A stretch of 64,000 bases of DNA from Microbacterium sp. LWO14-1.2 (GTDB taxonomy: Bacteria > Actinomycetota > Actinomycetes > Actinomycetales > Microbacteriaceae): NCBI RefSeq assembly GCF_038397715.1, contig NZ_CP151633.1, forward strand, positions 1,612,001-1,676,000, written 5' to 3'. Shown one piece after another: positions 1 to 7,568 of this stretch (its first letter is position 1; each line of letters opens with the position of its first letter). Position numbers and translations under genes: made by a program. The notes under the pieces were generated by a model. That model made no database searches, had not been told where the DNA came from, and was given only the letters and a program-made list of their open reading frames with translations.

Positions 1-1
1 C

Positions 2-1096
2 CCGCTGCTCGAGATGCTGACGCCGCACAAGATGTTCCGCACCGCGTTCCTGCGCGAGAAGGGCGTGCGGTTCCCCGACGGCAAGGTGCGCCTCGAGGAC
101 CACCTCTTCGTGATGCGCGCGTACTTCGAGGCACGGACGATCTCGATCCTCGGCAGCGTCCCCTGCTACGCCTGGGTGAAGCGGTCGGGGAGTGCGAGCT
201 CGGCGCGCATCGACCCGGAGTCGTACTTCCCGCACCTCGAGGCGGTGCTCGATCTCGTCGAGCAGTACACCGAACCCGGCCGGTTGAGGGATCGCCTGCT
301 GCGGCACTGGTTCCGCGGCAAGATCCTCAAGCGGGTGTCGGGCAAGCGCATGGTCGCCTACCCGGCCGAGTACCGCGACCGTCTGCTCGACGCCGTGATC
401 CCCATCGTGCAGCGCCGGTTCGGGCCGGGCGTCGACGCCGGGCTCGCGTTCCCCCAGCGGATCAGGGCCGCACTGCTGCGCGCCGACCGCCGCGCCGATC
501 TCGTGACGTTCGCGCGCTTCGAGAAGGAGATGGACTGCCGGGTCACCGTCACCTCGGCATCCTGGTCGCGCGGCGGCGGACTGAGACTCGCCCTGCGCGT
601 CGCCATCACGCGCGACGGGCGGGAGGCGCTGACCTTCGACGACGGCGCGCTGACGTCGCTGCCCGTGGCGTTCGACGGACTCCCCACCGGACTCCTCAAC
701 GCAGGGCGGGAGCTGCAGAACGACCGCATCGAGCTCGTCGTCCCGGGCGAGGGCGACTCGGTCAGGCACGTGACGAGCGCGTCGTTGCGCAAACGGTCGA
801 CCACGACCGTCGCGATCGACCCGCTGCGTGTCTTCGGCCCCGACGACGAGTCGCGAGAGGCGCGGATCATCGCGAAGGTCCGCCGCGCCGGATGGACCTT
901 CGACGTGCCCCTGACAGCGGATGCTGCGACGCTTGCCGGCGCCGGACGCTCACCGCTCCTCGCCGGACGCACCTGCACGCCCGTCGCGACGAGCGGCGGT
1001 GCGGTCGAGCTGCGCCGCGTCTGGCCAGGCGGACGCCTCAAGGACGTGGCCGGTCGGGCGGTGCGCAGGATCCGGAGCGGCCTGCGGAAGCGCTGA
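2..1096 (+). CDS. Glycosyltransferase, C-terminal part (5' end outside window)
   Basis: The reading frame is open from the first bases, so the start lies upstream of the window. The visible about 365 residues begin with a stretch typical of the end of a family-2 glycosyltransferase catalytic domain (the DHLFVMRAYFEA segment, with an acidic pair before a helix). About 150 residues of helical sequence follow, then a beta-rich region from about residue 180 with no recognised domain. The role is probably transfer of a sugar to a cell-wall or surface polymer, as for actinobacterial teichoic-acid-type glycosyltransferases; the acceptor cannot be told. The family call rests on the short conserved part only. 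Confidence 0.7.
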   Translation, partial: PLLEMLTPHKMFRTAFLREKGVRFPDGKVRLEDHLFVMRAYFEARTISILGSVPCYAWVKRSGSASSARIDPESYFPHLEAVLDLVEQYTEPGRLRDRLLRHWFRGKILKRVSGKRMVAYPAEYRDRLLDAVIPIVQRRFGPGVDAGLAFPQRIRAALLRADRRADLVTFARFEKEMDCRVTVTSASWSRGGGLRLALRVAITRDGREALTFDDGALTSLPVAFDGLPTGLLNAGRELQNDRIELVVPGEGDSVRHVTSASLRKRSTTTVAIDPLRVFGPDDESREARIIAKVRRAGWTFDVPLTADAATLAGAGRSPLLAGRTCTPVATSGGAVELRRVWPGGRLKDVAGRAVRRIRSGLRKR

Positions 1097-1117
1097 CGCG
1101 CGGCATCCGTCTTCCGA

Positions 1118-1164
1118 GTCAGCGGGCGCGCGTCAGCGGGCGAGCGTCAGCGGGCGCGCGTCAG
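1118..1164. repeat. Short tandem repeat, 14-bp unit, about 3.4 copies
   Basis: The unit GTCAGCGGGCGCGC is repeated three times with one substitution in the middle copy, followed by a partial fourth. The minus-strand methionine aminopeptidase gene stops inside the array, and each unit supplies a TGA in one frame, so copy-number change could alter the last residues of that protein. Confidence 0.8.
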
Positions 1165-1917
1165 CACCTCCGCGCCGTCGTCCGTGATGGCGATCGTGTG
1201 CTCGGTGTGGGCGGTACGGCATCCGGTCGCGCTGCGGAGGGTCCAGCCGTCGGCGTCGGTGACGAGCTCGGCGGTGTCGGCCATGACCCAGGGCTCCAGT
1301 GCGAGCAGCAGTCCGGGACGCAGTCGGTACCCGCGACCGGGGCGTCCGTCGTTCGCGACATGGGGATCCTGGTGCATGGTCGATCCGATGCCGTGCCCGC
1401 CGAATTCGAGGTTGATCTCATATCCGGACTCGCTCAGCACGGTGCCGATCGCGTGCGACAGGTCGCCGACGCGCGCGTCGGGCCCGGCGGCGGCGATCCC
1501 GGCGGCGAGGGCGCGCTCGGTCGCGTCGATGAGGGCCAGATCGGCGGATGCCGCGTGCTCGCCGACCACGAAGCTGATCGCCGCGTCGGCCGCGACGCCG
1601 TGGAGCTTCACGGCGAGGTCGAGCGTGAGCAGGTCGCCGTCGGCGAGCACGCGATCGTGCGGCATGCCGTGCAGCACGGCGTCGTTCACCGCGGTGCAGA
1701 CGTAGTGGCCGAAGGGTCCGCGGCCGAACGACGGGGCGTAGTCGACATAGCAGGACTCGGCTCCGGCATCCTCGATCAGCTCTCTGGTCCACCGGTCGAG
1801 GTCGAGCAGGTTCACGCCGACCGCGGTGCGCTGCTTCAGCGTCTGCAGGATGCCGCCGACGAGAGCCCCGGTGTCTCGTGCCCGCTCGAGCTGGTCGTGG
1901 TTGAGGATCTCGATCAT
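1147..1917 (-). CDS. map: Type I methionine aminopeptidase
   Basis: 256 residues, the usual length for bacterial type I enzymes. It removes the initiator methionine from nascent proteins in the cytosol. The dinuclear metal ligands are visible in order: Asp in LTLDLAVKLHG, Asp in GVAADAAISF, His in GGHGIGSTMHQD, Glu in LLALEPW and Glu in AHTEHT. The substrate histidine is in the FGHYVCTAVND stretch. It is divergent from a small Xre regulator across a 65-bp gap with a repeated operator, unlike a ribosomal-operon map gene, so it is probably a second, regulated aminopeptidase. Confidence 0.93.
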   Translation of the reverse strand: MIEILNHDQLERARDTGALVGGILQTLKQRTAVGVNLLDLDRWTRELIEDAGAESCYVDYAPSFGRGPFGHYVCTAVNDAVLHGMPHDRVLADGDLLTLDLAVKLHGVAADAAISFVVGEHAASADLALIDATERALAAGIAAAGPDARVGDLSHAIGTVLSESGYEINLEFGGHGIGSTMHQDPHVANDGRPGRGYRLRPGLLLALEPWVMADTAELVTDADGWTLRSATGCRTAHTEHTIAITDDGAEVLTRAR

Positions 1918-1943
1918 GTGCTGCGCCGCCCATCGTTGCGATA

Positions 1944-1972
1944 ACTATCCCGGTAATACTATCCCGGTATTA
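1944..1972. promoter_or_regulatory. Tandem operator between map and the Xre regulator
   Basis: ACTATCCCGGTA occurs twice as a direct repeat (1944-1955 and 1958-1969, 14-bp period). The second copy sits inside the inverted repeat TAATAC-N7-GTATTA (1954-1972). It lies between two divergent starts (1917 and 1983) and is the obvious site for the neighbouring HTH protein. Binding is inferred. Confidence 0.65.
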
Positions 1973-1982
1973 GAATGGGCGC

Positions 1983-2267
1983 ATGATGGTCCGCCTGCCG
2001 TTGAGCCCCGCCGAAGTCGAGCGGGGAGAGCGCCTCGGCGCCCTGCTGCGTCGCGCTCGCGGCGAGCGATCGATGCTGAGCGTCGCGCTCGACGCCGGCG
2101 TCTCACCCGAGACCCTGCGCAAGATCGAGTCCGGCCGCGTCGCCACTCCGGCGTTCCCGACGATCGCCGCGATCGCCGGCGTGCTGCACCTGTCTCTCGA
2201 CGCGGTGTGGGCCGAGATCGAGCCGATCCGCGACGTGCGCGACGCCCGCGGACGCGTCGCGTCCTGA
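1983..2267 (+). CDS. Small Xre-family helix-turn-helix regulator
   Basis: 94 residues, essentially a lone HTH_3 domain. The HTH is at about residues 20-75: LGALLRRARGER, VALDAGVSPETLRKIESGR and FPTIAAIAGVLHLSLDAVW. Two adjacent ATG codons are possible starts; the first is used. It probably represses itself and the divergent methionine aminopeptidase through the tandem CCCGG operator. The next gene (SDR) starts two bases after its stop, so the two are co-transcribed. Confidence 0.85.
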   Translation: MMVRLPLSPAEVERGERLGALLRRARGERSMLSVALDAGVSPETLRKIESGRVATPAFPTIAAIAGVLHLSLDAVWAEIEPIRDVRDARGRVAS

Positions 2268-2268
2268 C

Positions 2269-3027
2269 ATGGCGACCGCTCTCGTCACCGGCAGCTCGCG
2301 CGGCATCGGCCGCGCTGTCGCGCAGGCCTTCGCCCGCCGCGGCGACCGGGTCGCGGTGCACTACGGCGCCGACCGCGACGCCGCGGAGCAGACTCTCGCG
2401 TCGCTCGACGGCTCGGGGCACGCGATCGTCGGCGGAGACCTCGGCGATCCGGCGGGTGCCCGGGACGTGGTGGATGCCGCGATCGCGGCGCTCGGGTCGC
2501 TCAGCATCCTGGTGAACAATGCGGCCGTCGCGCCGAGTGCGGCGAACGAGCACCGCGTCGATGCGACGACCTACGAGGCCTGGCAGCAGGCGTGGGCGCA
2601 GATGACGGCCGTGAACCTGGTCGGCGCCTCGAACGTGACGATGCTCGTCGCGCAGCACATGATCGCGCGCGGCGACGGCGGGGCGATCGTGAACATCGGG
2701 TCGCGCGGAGCGTTCCGCGGCGAGGCCGACCACCCCGCCTACGCGGCGACGAAGGCCGGACTCCAGGCGTTCGGGCAGTCGATGGCGCTCGTGCTCGCGC
2801 CGCACGGCATCTCGGTCGCGTCGGTCGCTCCAGGCATGATCGCCACCGACCGGCAGACGCCGAAGCTCGAGGGAGCCGGGGGCGACGGCATCCGCGGGCA
2901 GAGCCCGTTCGATCGCGTCGGCACCCCGCAGGAGGTCGCCGAGGCCGTGGCCTATCTCACGTCGCCGGGGGCCGTGTGGGCGTCAGGCGCGGTGCTCGAC
3001 CTGAACGGGGCGTCGTACTTCCGGTGA
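2269..3027 (+). CDS. SDR family oxidoreductase
   Basis: 252 residues, a classical short-chain dehydrogenase/reductase. The cofactor motif TGSSRGIG is at about residues 7-14, NNAA at about 84-87, and the catalytic Ser with YAATK at about 160-164. It uses NAD(P)H and its substrate cannot be named. It follows the Xre gene with a 1-base gap and is probably in that operon. The stop codon lies in the first unit of a 29-bp tandem repeat. Confidence 0.88.
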   Translation: MATALVTGSSRGIGRAVAQAFARRGDRVAVHYGADRDAAEQTLASLDGSGHAIVGGDLGDPAGARDVVDAAIAALGSLSILVNNAAVAPSAANEHRVDATTYEAWQQAWAQMTAVNLVGASNVTMLVAQHMIARGDGGAIVNIGSRGAFRGEADHPAYAATKAGLQAFGQSMALVLAPHGISVASVAPGMIATDRQTPKLEGAGGDGIRGQSPFDRVGTPQEVAEAVAYLTSPGAVWASGAVLDLNGASYFR

Positions 3028-3125
3028 GCGCCGCGCGTGCGTCGCACTTGTGGTGAGCGTCGCGCGCGCGTCGCACTTGTGCGTCTGCGTCGCAGGTCTG
3101 CCGCGCATCCGTGCGACGCGGACGC
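3024..3125. repeat. Tandem 29-bp repeat plus hairpin, relative of the 66-bp hairpin element
   Basis: Two 29-bp units (3024-3052 and 3053-3081) each end in GCGTCGCACTTGTG. A hairpin follows with 13 of 14 bases paired (3081-3094 with 3112-3125, 17-base loop) and carries TGCGACGC. The arrangement TCGCAC-stem-TGCGAC resembles the three copies of the 66-bp element elsewhere, but the stem sequence differs. Confidence 0.6.
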
Positions 3126-3171
3126 GAATCTGCGACCGCAGCGCACGGCGGAGAGACGGGAGGATGCCGCG

Positions 3172-3477
3172 TCAGCCGCGCAGCACGGAATCGAGGAGCC
3201 CGGGGAAGAGGGCGTCGAGGTCGTCGCGGCGCAGTGTCAGCATCCGCCGTCGCCCGTTCGGCTCGTTGCGGATGACGCCCGCTTCGCGCAGCACCTTCAT
3301 GAAATGCGACTTGGTCGACTTCGGCAGGTTCGGGTCGGTGGCGTGGCAGGCGGCCATGTCGAGCGGACCGCCGGCGAGCTGGCGGGCGATGGCGAGGCGC
3401 TCGGGGTCGCTGAGGGCGAAGAGCACGTCCGTGAGCTGGATGTCGGAGCGCTCGGGGTGCGGCAGGTCACCAGGCAT
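3172..3477 (-). CDS. ArsR-type winged-helix regulator
   Basis: 101 residues. ALSDPERLAIARQLAGGPLDM and the recognition region LPKSTKSHFMKVLREAGVIRNEPNGRRRMLTL are standard ArsR/HTH_20 features; no cysteine pair for metal sensing is seen, so the signal is unlikely to be a soft metal. The ATG at 3477 is chosen because the longer frame upstream runs antisense through the MFS gene. It is divergent from the MFS transporter across an 81-bp gap with two matching palindromes, one overlapping its own start, which suggests autorepression together with control of the transporter. Confidence 0.88.
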   Translation of the reverse strand: MPGDLPHPERSDIQLTDVLFALSDPERLAIARQLAGGPLDMAACHATDPNLPKSTKSHFMKVLREAGVIRNEPNGRRRMLTLRRDDLDALFPGLLDSVLRG

Positions 3478-3496
3478 GGTTCGAGAATAGTTGAAC
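3478..3496. promoter_or_regulatory. ArsR operator 1
   Basis: Inverted repeat GTTCGA-N6-TTGAAC directly next to the ArsR start codon. It has the same arms and spacing as the second site at 3526. Confidence 0.65.
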
Positions 3497-3525
3497 AATC
3501 GCGCGAGGGCGAGTACGCTCGCCAA

Positions 3526-3545
3526 GGTTCGATGATTCTCGAACC
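3526..3545. promoter_or_regulatory. ArsR operator 2
   Basis: Perfect 7-bp inverted repeat GGTTCGA-N6-TCGAACC, ending 13 bp before the MFS start codon. Repression of the transporter by blocking the promoter or ribosome access is inferred. Confidence 0.7.
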
Positions 3546-3558
3546 GAACAGGAGCCCC

Positions 3559-4797
3559 ATGACCACCGCGCCGATCGCCACCTCCGCGTCGACATCCGCC
3601 GCGACCCCCGCCGACGCGCAGCCCGGCAGCCGTCGCCATCGCTTCGGTTTCGCGCTCGCGATCGTCGCGCAGATCGCCATGATGACCGGCGCGAGCGCGC
3701 CGTCGCCGTTCTACCCCGTGCTCGCGGCCGAGATCGGCTTCGACGCGATCGTCATCAGCGCCGTGTTCGCGGTGTACGCGATCGCGCTGCTGCTGGCGCT
3801 GCTCACGGCCGGCTCGCTGTCGGACCACGTGGGCCGCCGGCCGGTCGCGATCGCCGGATTCCTGCTCCTCGCGGCGAGCATGCTGCTGTTCTGGCGTGCG
3901 GACACGGTCGTGACGCTCATGCTCGCCCGCATCCTGCAGGGTGCTGCGAGCGGCGTGCTCATCTCGACGCTCTCGGCCGCCGCGCTCGACCTCGCGCCAC
4001 GCGGTCGCGCTCGGACCGCCGCCCTGTGGAACGCCCTCAGCCCGGGGATCGGCCTCGCCCTCGGCGCCCTGCTCGCCGGCATCGCCCTCGACCTCACGCG
4101 CGCCGCTCTGCTCGACGTGTTCGCCCCGCTCACGGCGGTCTACGTCATCCTCGCCGGGCTCTTCTTCGTGGCACCCGAGACCGCTCCCCTGCGAGCGGGC
4201 GCCTGGGCGTCGCTGCGGTTCCGCCTGTCGGTGCCGTCGGCCGTGCGCGGCGACTTCTGGCGCGGAGCGCCCGCGATCATCGCCGGATGGGCGACCGGCG
4301 GACTCTTCCTCTCGCTCGGAGCGACCATCGTGCGCAGCGAGCTCGGCGGCGAGGCGCACACCTGGCAGGGCCTGTCGGTGGCGATGCTCGCGGGCGTCGG
4401 AGCGATCACGGCGTTCGCGTTCCGCCACCGCTCTGCGCGCACTTCGGTGATCTTCGGGACGTCCGCACTCACGGTCGGCACCGCTCTGTCGCTCATCGCG
4501 CTGAGCGCCGGATCACTGCCGTTCTACCTCGTGGTCACGGCCATCACGGGCATGGGGTTCGGCACCGCCTTCTCGGGAGTCGTCGCGTCCCTGGCGCCGC
4601 GCATCCCCGCGACCGAGCGCGCCGACGCCTTCGCCGTCATCTACGTGCTCGCCTACCTCGCCTTCGCCGTCCCAGCCGTCGTCGCCGGAATGCTCGTCGG
4701 AGTCTTCGGCCTGACCGCGGTCTGCCTCGGATACGGTGCCGTCGTGATCGCCCTCGCCGTGATCGCCCTCGTGCTGCGCGTGCGCCGGTCCGCGTAG
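3559..4797 (+). CDS. MFS transporter
   Basis: 412 residues with about 12 hydrophobic segments and the MFS loop motif GSLSDHVGRRPVA near residue 90. The ATG at 3559 has AGGAG eight bases upstream; longer reading through the intergenic operator region is not credible. It probably exports a small toxic molecule or drug, as expected for a transporter controlled by a divergent ArsR-type protein. Substrate unknown. Confidence 0.87.
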   Translation: MTTAPIATSASTSAATPADAQPGSRRHRFGFALAIVAQIAMMTGASAPSPFYPVLAAEIGFDAIVISAVFAVYAIALLLALLTAGSLSDHVGRRPVAIAGFLLLAASMLLFWRADTVVTLMLARILQGAASGVLISTLSAAALDLAPRGRARTAALWNALSPGIGLALGALLAGIALDLTRAALLDVFAPLTAVYVILAGLFFVAPETAPLRAGAWASLRFRLSVPSAVRGDFWRGAPAIIAGWATGGLFLSLGATIVRSELGGEAHTWQGLSVAMLAGVGAITAFAFRHRSARTSVIFGTSALTVGTALSLIALSAGSLPFYLVVTAITGMGFGTAFSGVVASLAPRIPATERADAFAVIYVLAYLAFAVPAVVAGMLVGVFGLTAVCLGYGAVVIALAVIALVLRVRRSA

Positions 4798-4886
4798 GCG
4801 CGCTGCGCCGCGGCATCCCTCCGCGCCCCTCTCGCGCTTCTGCGGCCCGCCCCGCCCCGCCCTTCTCGCCGCCCCCCGCGCGCGCA

Positions 4887-4957
4887 ACGAAGGAGATCAC
4901 ACGCAACGAAGGACGATCCACCCGAAACCCTCCTTCATTACGCGTGAACTCCTTCAC
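4887..4957. repeat. Imperfect inverted repeat with 29-bp arms
   Basis: Left arm 4887-4915 and right arm 4929-4957 match at roughly 22 of 29 positions. Each arm holds two GAAGGA cores separated by TCACRCG, so there are four related cores in all. It lies between the MFS gene and the DUF2975 gene. It may be a terminator-like structure or a palindromic element; no protein is encoded. Confidence 0.55.
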
Positions 4958-5053
4958 AGCCGCACCCCGCGAAGGATGCCGCAGCCCACCCCCGTTGCCT
5001 CATCGAACGATTAACGATAGATTCCTGTTGTTCTTCGATGAGAGGTGTGAGAC

Positions 5054-5542
5054 ATGGGACGAGTGACGATCCTCGTGCTGCGGGTCCTGATCGCGATCGC
5101 GCTGCTGGGGTCGGTCGCGGTGCAGGCGCTCGTCGCACCGATGCTCTGGCTGGATCTGGGGGCCGAGGAGCTGTGGGGGCGCGTTGCGATCGTGGGCCTC
5201 ATCGTGCTGGGGGTCGGCACGATGCAGGTGTTCGGGATCTGCGTGTGGATGCTGTTGACGCGCGTGCGGCGGGGGTCGATCTTCTCGGCATCCTCGTTCC
5301 GGCTGGTCGACGTGATCATCGGGGCGATCCTCGCCGCGGCAGTGCTGACGTTCGCGTTCGCGGCGCTGCTGGCTCCGGGCGATGCAGCACCGGGGATCGT
5401 CGCGCTGATCGGAGGCGCCGGACTCGTGCTGTGCGGCATGGCGCTGCTCGTCGTGGTGATGAAGGCGCTGCTGCGGCAGGCGATCGACCGCGACGTCGAG
5501 GCGCGATCGCTGCGGTCCGAGCTCGACAACGAGGTGATCTGA
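5054..5542 (+). CDS. DUF2975 membrane protein
   Basis: 162 residues with four hydrophobic segments (about 5-30, 42-68, 83-107, 115-138) and a charged C-terminus, the layout of DUF2975. The molecular function of the family is not known; members almost always sit beside a short Xre regulator, as here. The downstream gene overlaps its stop by one base, so the two are translationally coupled. Confidence 0.85.
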   Translation: MGRVTILVLRVLIAIALLGSVAVQALVAPMLWLDLGAEELWGRVAIVGLIVLGVGTMQVFGICVWMLLTRVRRGSIFSASSFRLVDVIIGAILAAAVLTFAFAALLAPGDAAPGIVALIGGAGLVLCGMALLVVVMKALLRQAIDRDVEARSLRSELDNEVI

Positions 5543-5745
5543 TGCCGGTCGTGGTCGACATCGACGTGATGATGGCCCGGCGCAAGATGAGCGTCGGCGA
5601 GCTCGCCGAGCGCATCGGCATCACGCCCACGAACCTCGCGGTGCTGAAGAATGGCCGTGCGAAGGCGGTGCGGTTCACGACGCTCGACGCCCTGTGCGAG
5701 GTGCTCGAGTGCCAGCCGGGCGACCTGCTGCGCTGGGAGCCCTGA
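5542..5745 (+). CDS. Xre-family regulator paired with DUF2975
   Basis: 67 residues, an HTH_26/Xre domain and nothing else: MSVGELAERIGITPTNLAVLKNGRAKAVRFTTLDALCEVLECQPGDLL. TGATG joins it to the DUF2975 gene. It probably controls the pair itself; the AT-rich stretch at about 5008-5035, before the first gene, is a possible site. Confidence 0.88.
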   Translation: MPVVVDIDVMMARRKMSVGELAERIGITPTNLAVLKNGRAKAVRFTTLDALCEVLECQPGDLLRWEP

Positions 5746-5796
5746 CCGCGGGGTGGTTCCCGCGGCCGGATGCCGTTCGCTCGGCCACATCCCACG

Positions 5797-5850
5797 CTCG
5801 CGGCCGAGGGAAGACTCGCGGCCGAGGGAAGACGAGAAGGCCGAGGGAAC
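5797..5850. repeat. Tandem 18-bp repeat, two exact copies and a decayed third
   Basis: CTCGCGGCCGAGGGAAGA is repeated exactly at 5797-5814 and 5815-5832, then a diverged copy follows. It lies between the convergent Xre and panB genes. Confidence 0.7.
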
Positions 5851-5859
5851 GAACGAGTT

Positions 5860-6729
5860 CTACCGCTCTGCGAGAAGCTCCTGCAGCCGCGTGACCTCGG
5901 CCTCCGGCATCCCGTACCCGTGCTCGGGAGCGGGGTACTCCCCCGACCGCACCTCGCTCGCGTAGGCCGCGACTCCGGCGACCGACGCCGCCCGCACCTC
6001 GGCATACCGCTTGACGAAAGCGGCAGCCGGTCCGTCGTAGATGCCCAGCAGGTCGTGGAACACGAGCACTTGGCCGTCGGCATCCGCGCCCGCTCCGATG
6101 CCGATCACCGGCACGCGCAGCAACGGCATGAGCGCCGCCGTCACCGCCGAGGGCACGGCTTCGACCACGAGCAGCGAGACTCCGGCATCCTGCAGCGCGA
6201 GGGCGTCGTCGATCACGGCGAGCGCGGCCTCGGCGGTGCGCCCCTGCGCGCGAAAGCCACCGAGCGCGGTCGCGGTCTGCGGCGTGAGGCCGACGTGTCC
6301 GACGACGGGGATGCCGGCATTCACCAGTGCGCGGGCGCGATCGACCGTCGTTCCCCCGCGCTCGATCTTCACGAGATCGACCCCCGCTTCCTTCACGAAG
6401 CGCTGCGCGGTCTCGAGTGCGAGGGCATCGGAGCCCTCGTACGAACCGAACGGCAGATCGCCCACGAGCAGGGGGCGCGACAGTCCGCGCCGCACGGCCT
6501 TCGTGAGCATGAGCATCTCGTCGATCGTGACGGGCACGGTGCTGTCGTAGCCGAGCACGGTCATCGCGGCGGAGTCGCCGACCAGCACCATGTCGACCCC
6601 GGCCTCCTCGACGATCCGCGCGCCGGGATGATCGTAGGCGGTGACCATGACGATCGGCTCACCCGCGCCCTTCTTGCGAGCGAGATCGGCGATCGTCAGG
6701 CGGCGGGTCGGGGCGGCGTGCGCGCTCAT
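5860..6729 (-). CDS. panB: 3-methyl-2-oxobutanoate hydroxymethyltransferase
   Basis: 289 residues. It makes ketopantoate from alpha-ketoisovalerate and 5,10-methylenetetrahydrofolate, the first committed step of pantothenate synthesis. Conserved blocks are present: MVTAYDHPGARIVEEAGVDMVLVGDS, GYDSTVPVTIDEML, DLPFGSYEG and VGHVGLTPQ. It overlaps panC by four bases (ATGA), so translation is coupled. N-terminal Met with a short basic segment is normal for actinobacterial PanB. Confidence 0.95.
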   Translation of the reverse strand: MSAHAAPTRRLTIADLARKKGAGEPIVMVTAYDHPGARIVEEAGVDMVLVGDSAAMTVLGYDSTVPVTIDEMLMLTKAVRRGLSRPLLVGDLPFGSYEGSDALALETAQRFVKEAGVDLVKIERGGTTVDRARALVNAGIPVVGHVGLTPQTATALGGFRAQGRTAEAALAVIDDALALQDAGVSLLVVEAVPSAVTAALMPLLRVPVIGIGAGADADGQVLVFHDLLGIYDGPAAAFVKRYAEVRAASVAGVAAYASEVRSGEYPAPEHGYGMPEAEVTRLQELLAER

Positions 6730-7568
6730 CCGGGGTTTCCCCTCAGCAGGTGGTTGTCGATCAGGCGGGCGGCGCCGACGCGAGCGGCGACGAGCAGCAG
6801 AGCGTCGCGGTCGGCGCGAGCGACGGGCTCGAGCGTCTCAGCATCCCGGAGTTCCAGGTACTCGGGCTCGATCCCCGCATCTGCCAGCGTCGCGAGGGCC
6901 GCCGGCACGATCTCGCCTCCGGACTGGTGCGCCGTCTCCCCCGCATCCAGCGCCCGGTTCAGCGCGGCGGCCTGCGACCGAGCATCCGCGTCGAGATAGA
7001 CGTTGCGCGAGCTCATCGCCAGTCCGTCGGACTCGCGCACGATCGGGCAGGCGACGATCCGCACCCCGAGGTCGAGGTCGCGCACGACGCGGCGCACGAC
7101 GAGCACCTGCTGCGCATCCTTCTGCCCGAAGTATGCAGTGTCGGGGCGCACGATGCCGAAGAGCTTCGTGACGACGGTCGCGACGCCGTCGAAGTGGTGG
7201 GCGCCGCGGCTCGCGCCGTCGAGGACGTCGGTGATGCCCGCGACGTGGATGGTCGTCGCGAAGCCGTCGGGGTACATCTCCGACGGATCCGGCACGAAGA
7301 GGATGTCGACGCCTTCCGTCTCGGCGAGCGCAGCGTCACGGGCCTCGTCGCGCGGGTAGGTGCTGAGGTCTTCGTTCGGCGCGAACTGAGTCGGGTTCAC
7401 GAAGAGCGAGACGACGACGAGGTCGGTCTGCTCTCGCGCCGCGCGCATGAGCGACAGGTGTCCCTCGTGGAACGCCCCCATGGTGGGAACGAGTCCGACG
7501 CTCTGGTCGGCGGCCTTCGCGTCGCCGACAGCGGCGCGCACCTCGGCGATCGTCCGAAGGATCCTCAT
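6726..7568 (-). CDS. panC: Pantothenate synthetase
   Basis: 280 residues. It joins pantoate and beta-alanine using ATP. The nucleotidyltransferase signature is visible: MGAFHEGHLSLMRAA (HIGH-type motif, about residues 31-45), FVNPTQFAPNEDLSTYPR, GQKDAQQ and MSSRNVYL. Four-base overlaps with both neighbours show that DUF2520 gene, panC and panB form one operon read leftwards. No panD is in the window. Confidence 0.96.
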   Translation of the reverse strand: MRILRTIAEVRAAVGDAKAADQSVGLVPTMGAFHEGHLSLMRAAREQTDLVVVSLFVNPTQFAPNEDLSTYPRDEARDAALAETEGVDILFVPDPSEMYPDGFATTIHVAGITDVLDGASRGAHHFDGVATVVTKLFGIVRPDTAYFGQKDAQQVLVVRRVVRDLDLGVRIVACPIVRESDGLAMSSRNVYLDADARSQAAALNRALDAGETAHQSGGEIVPAALATLADAGIEPEYLELRDAETLEPVARADRDALLLVAARVGAARLIDNHLLRGNPG

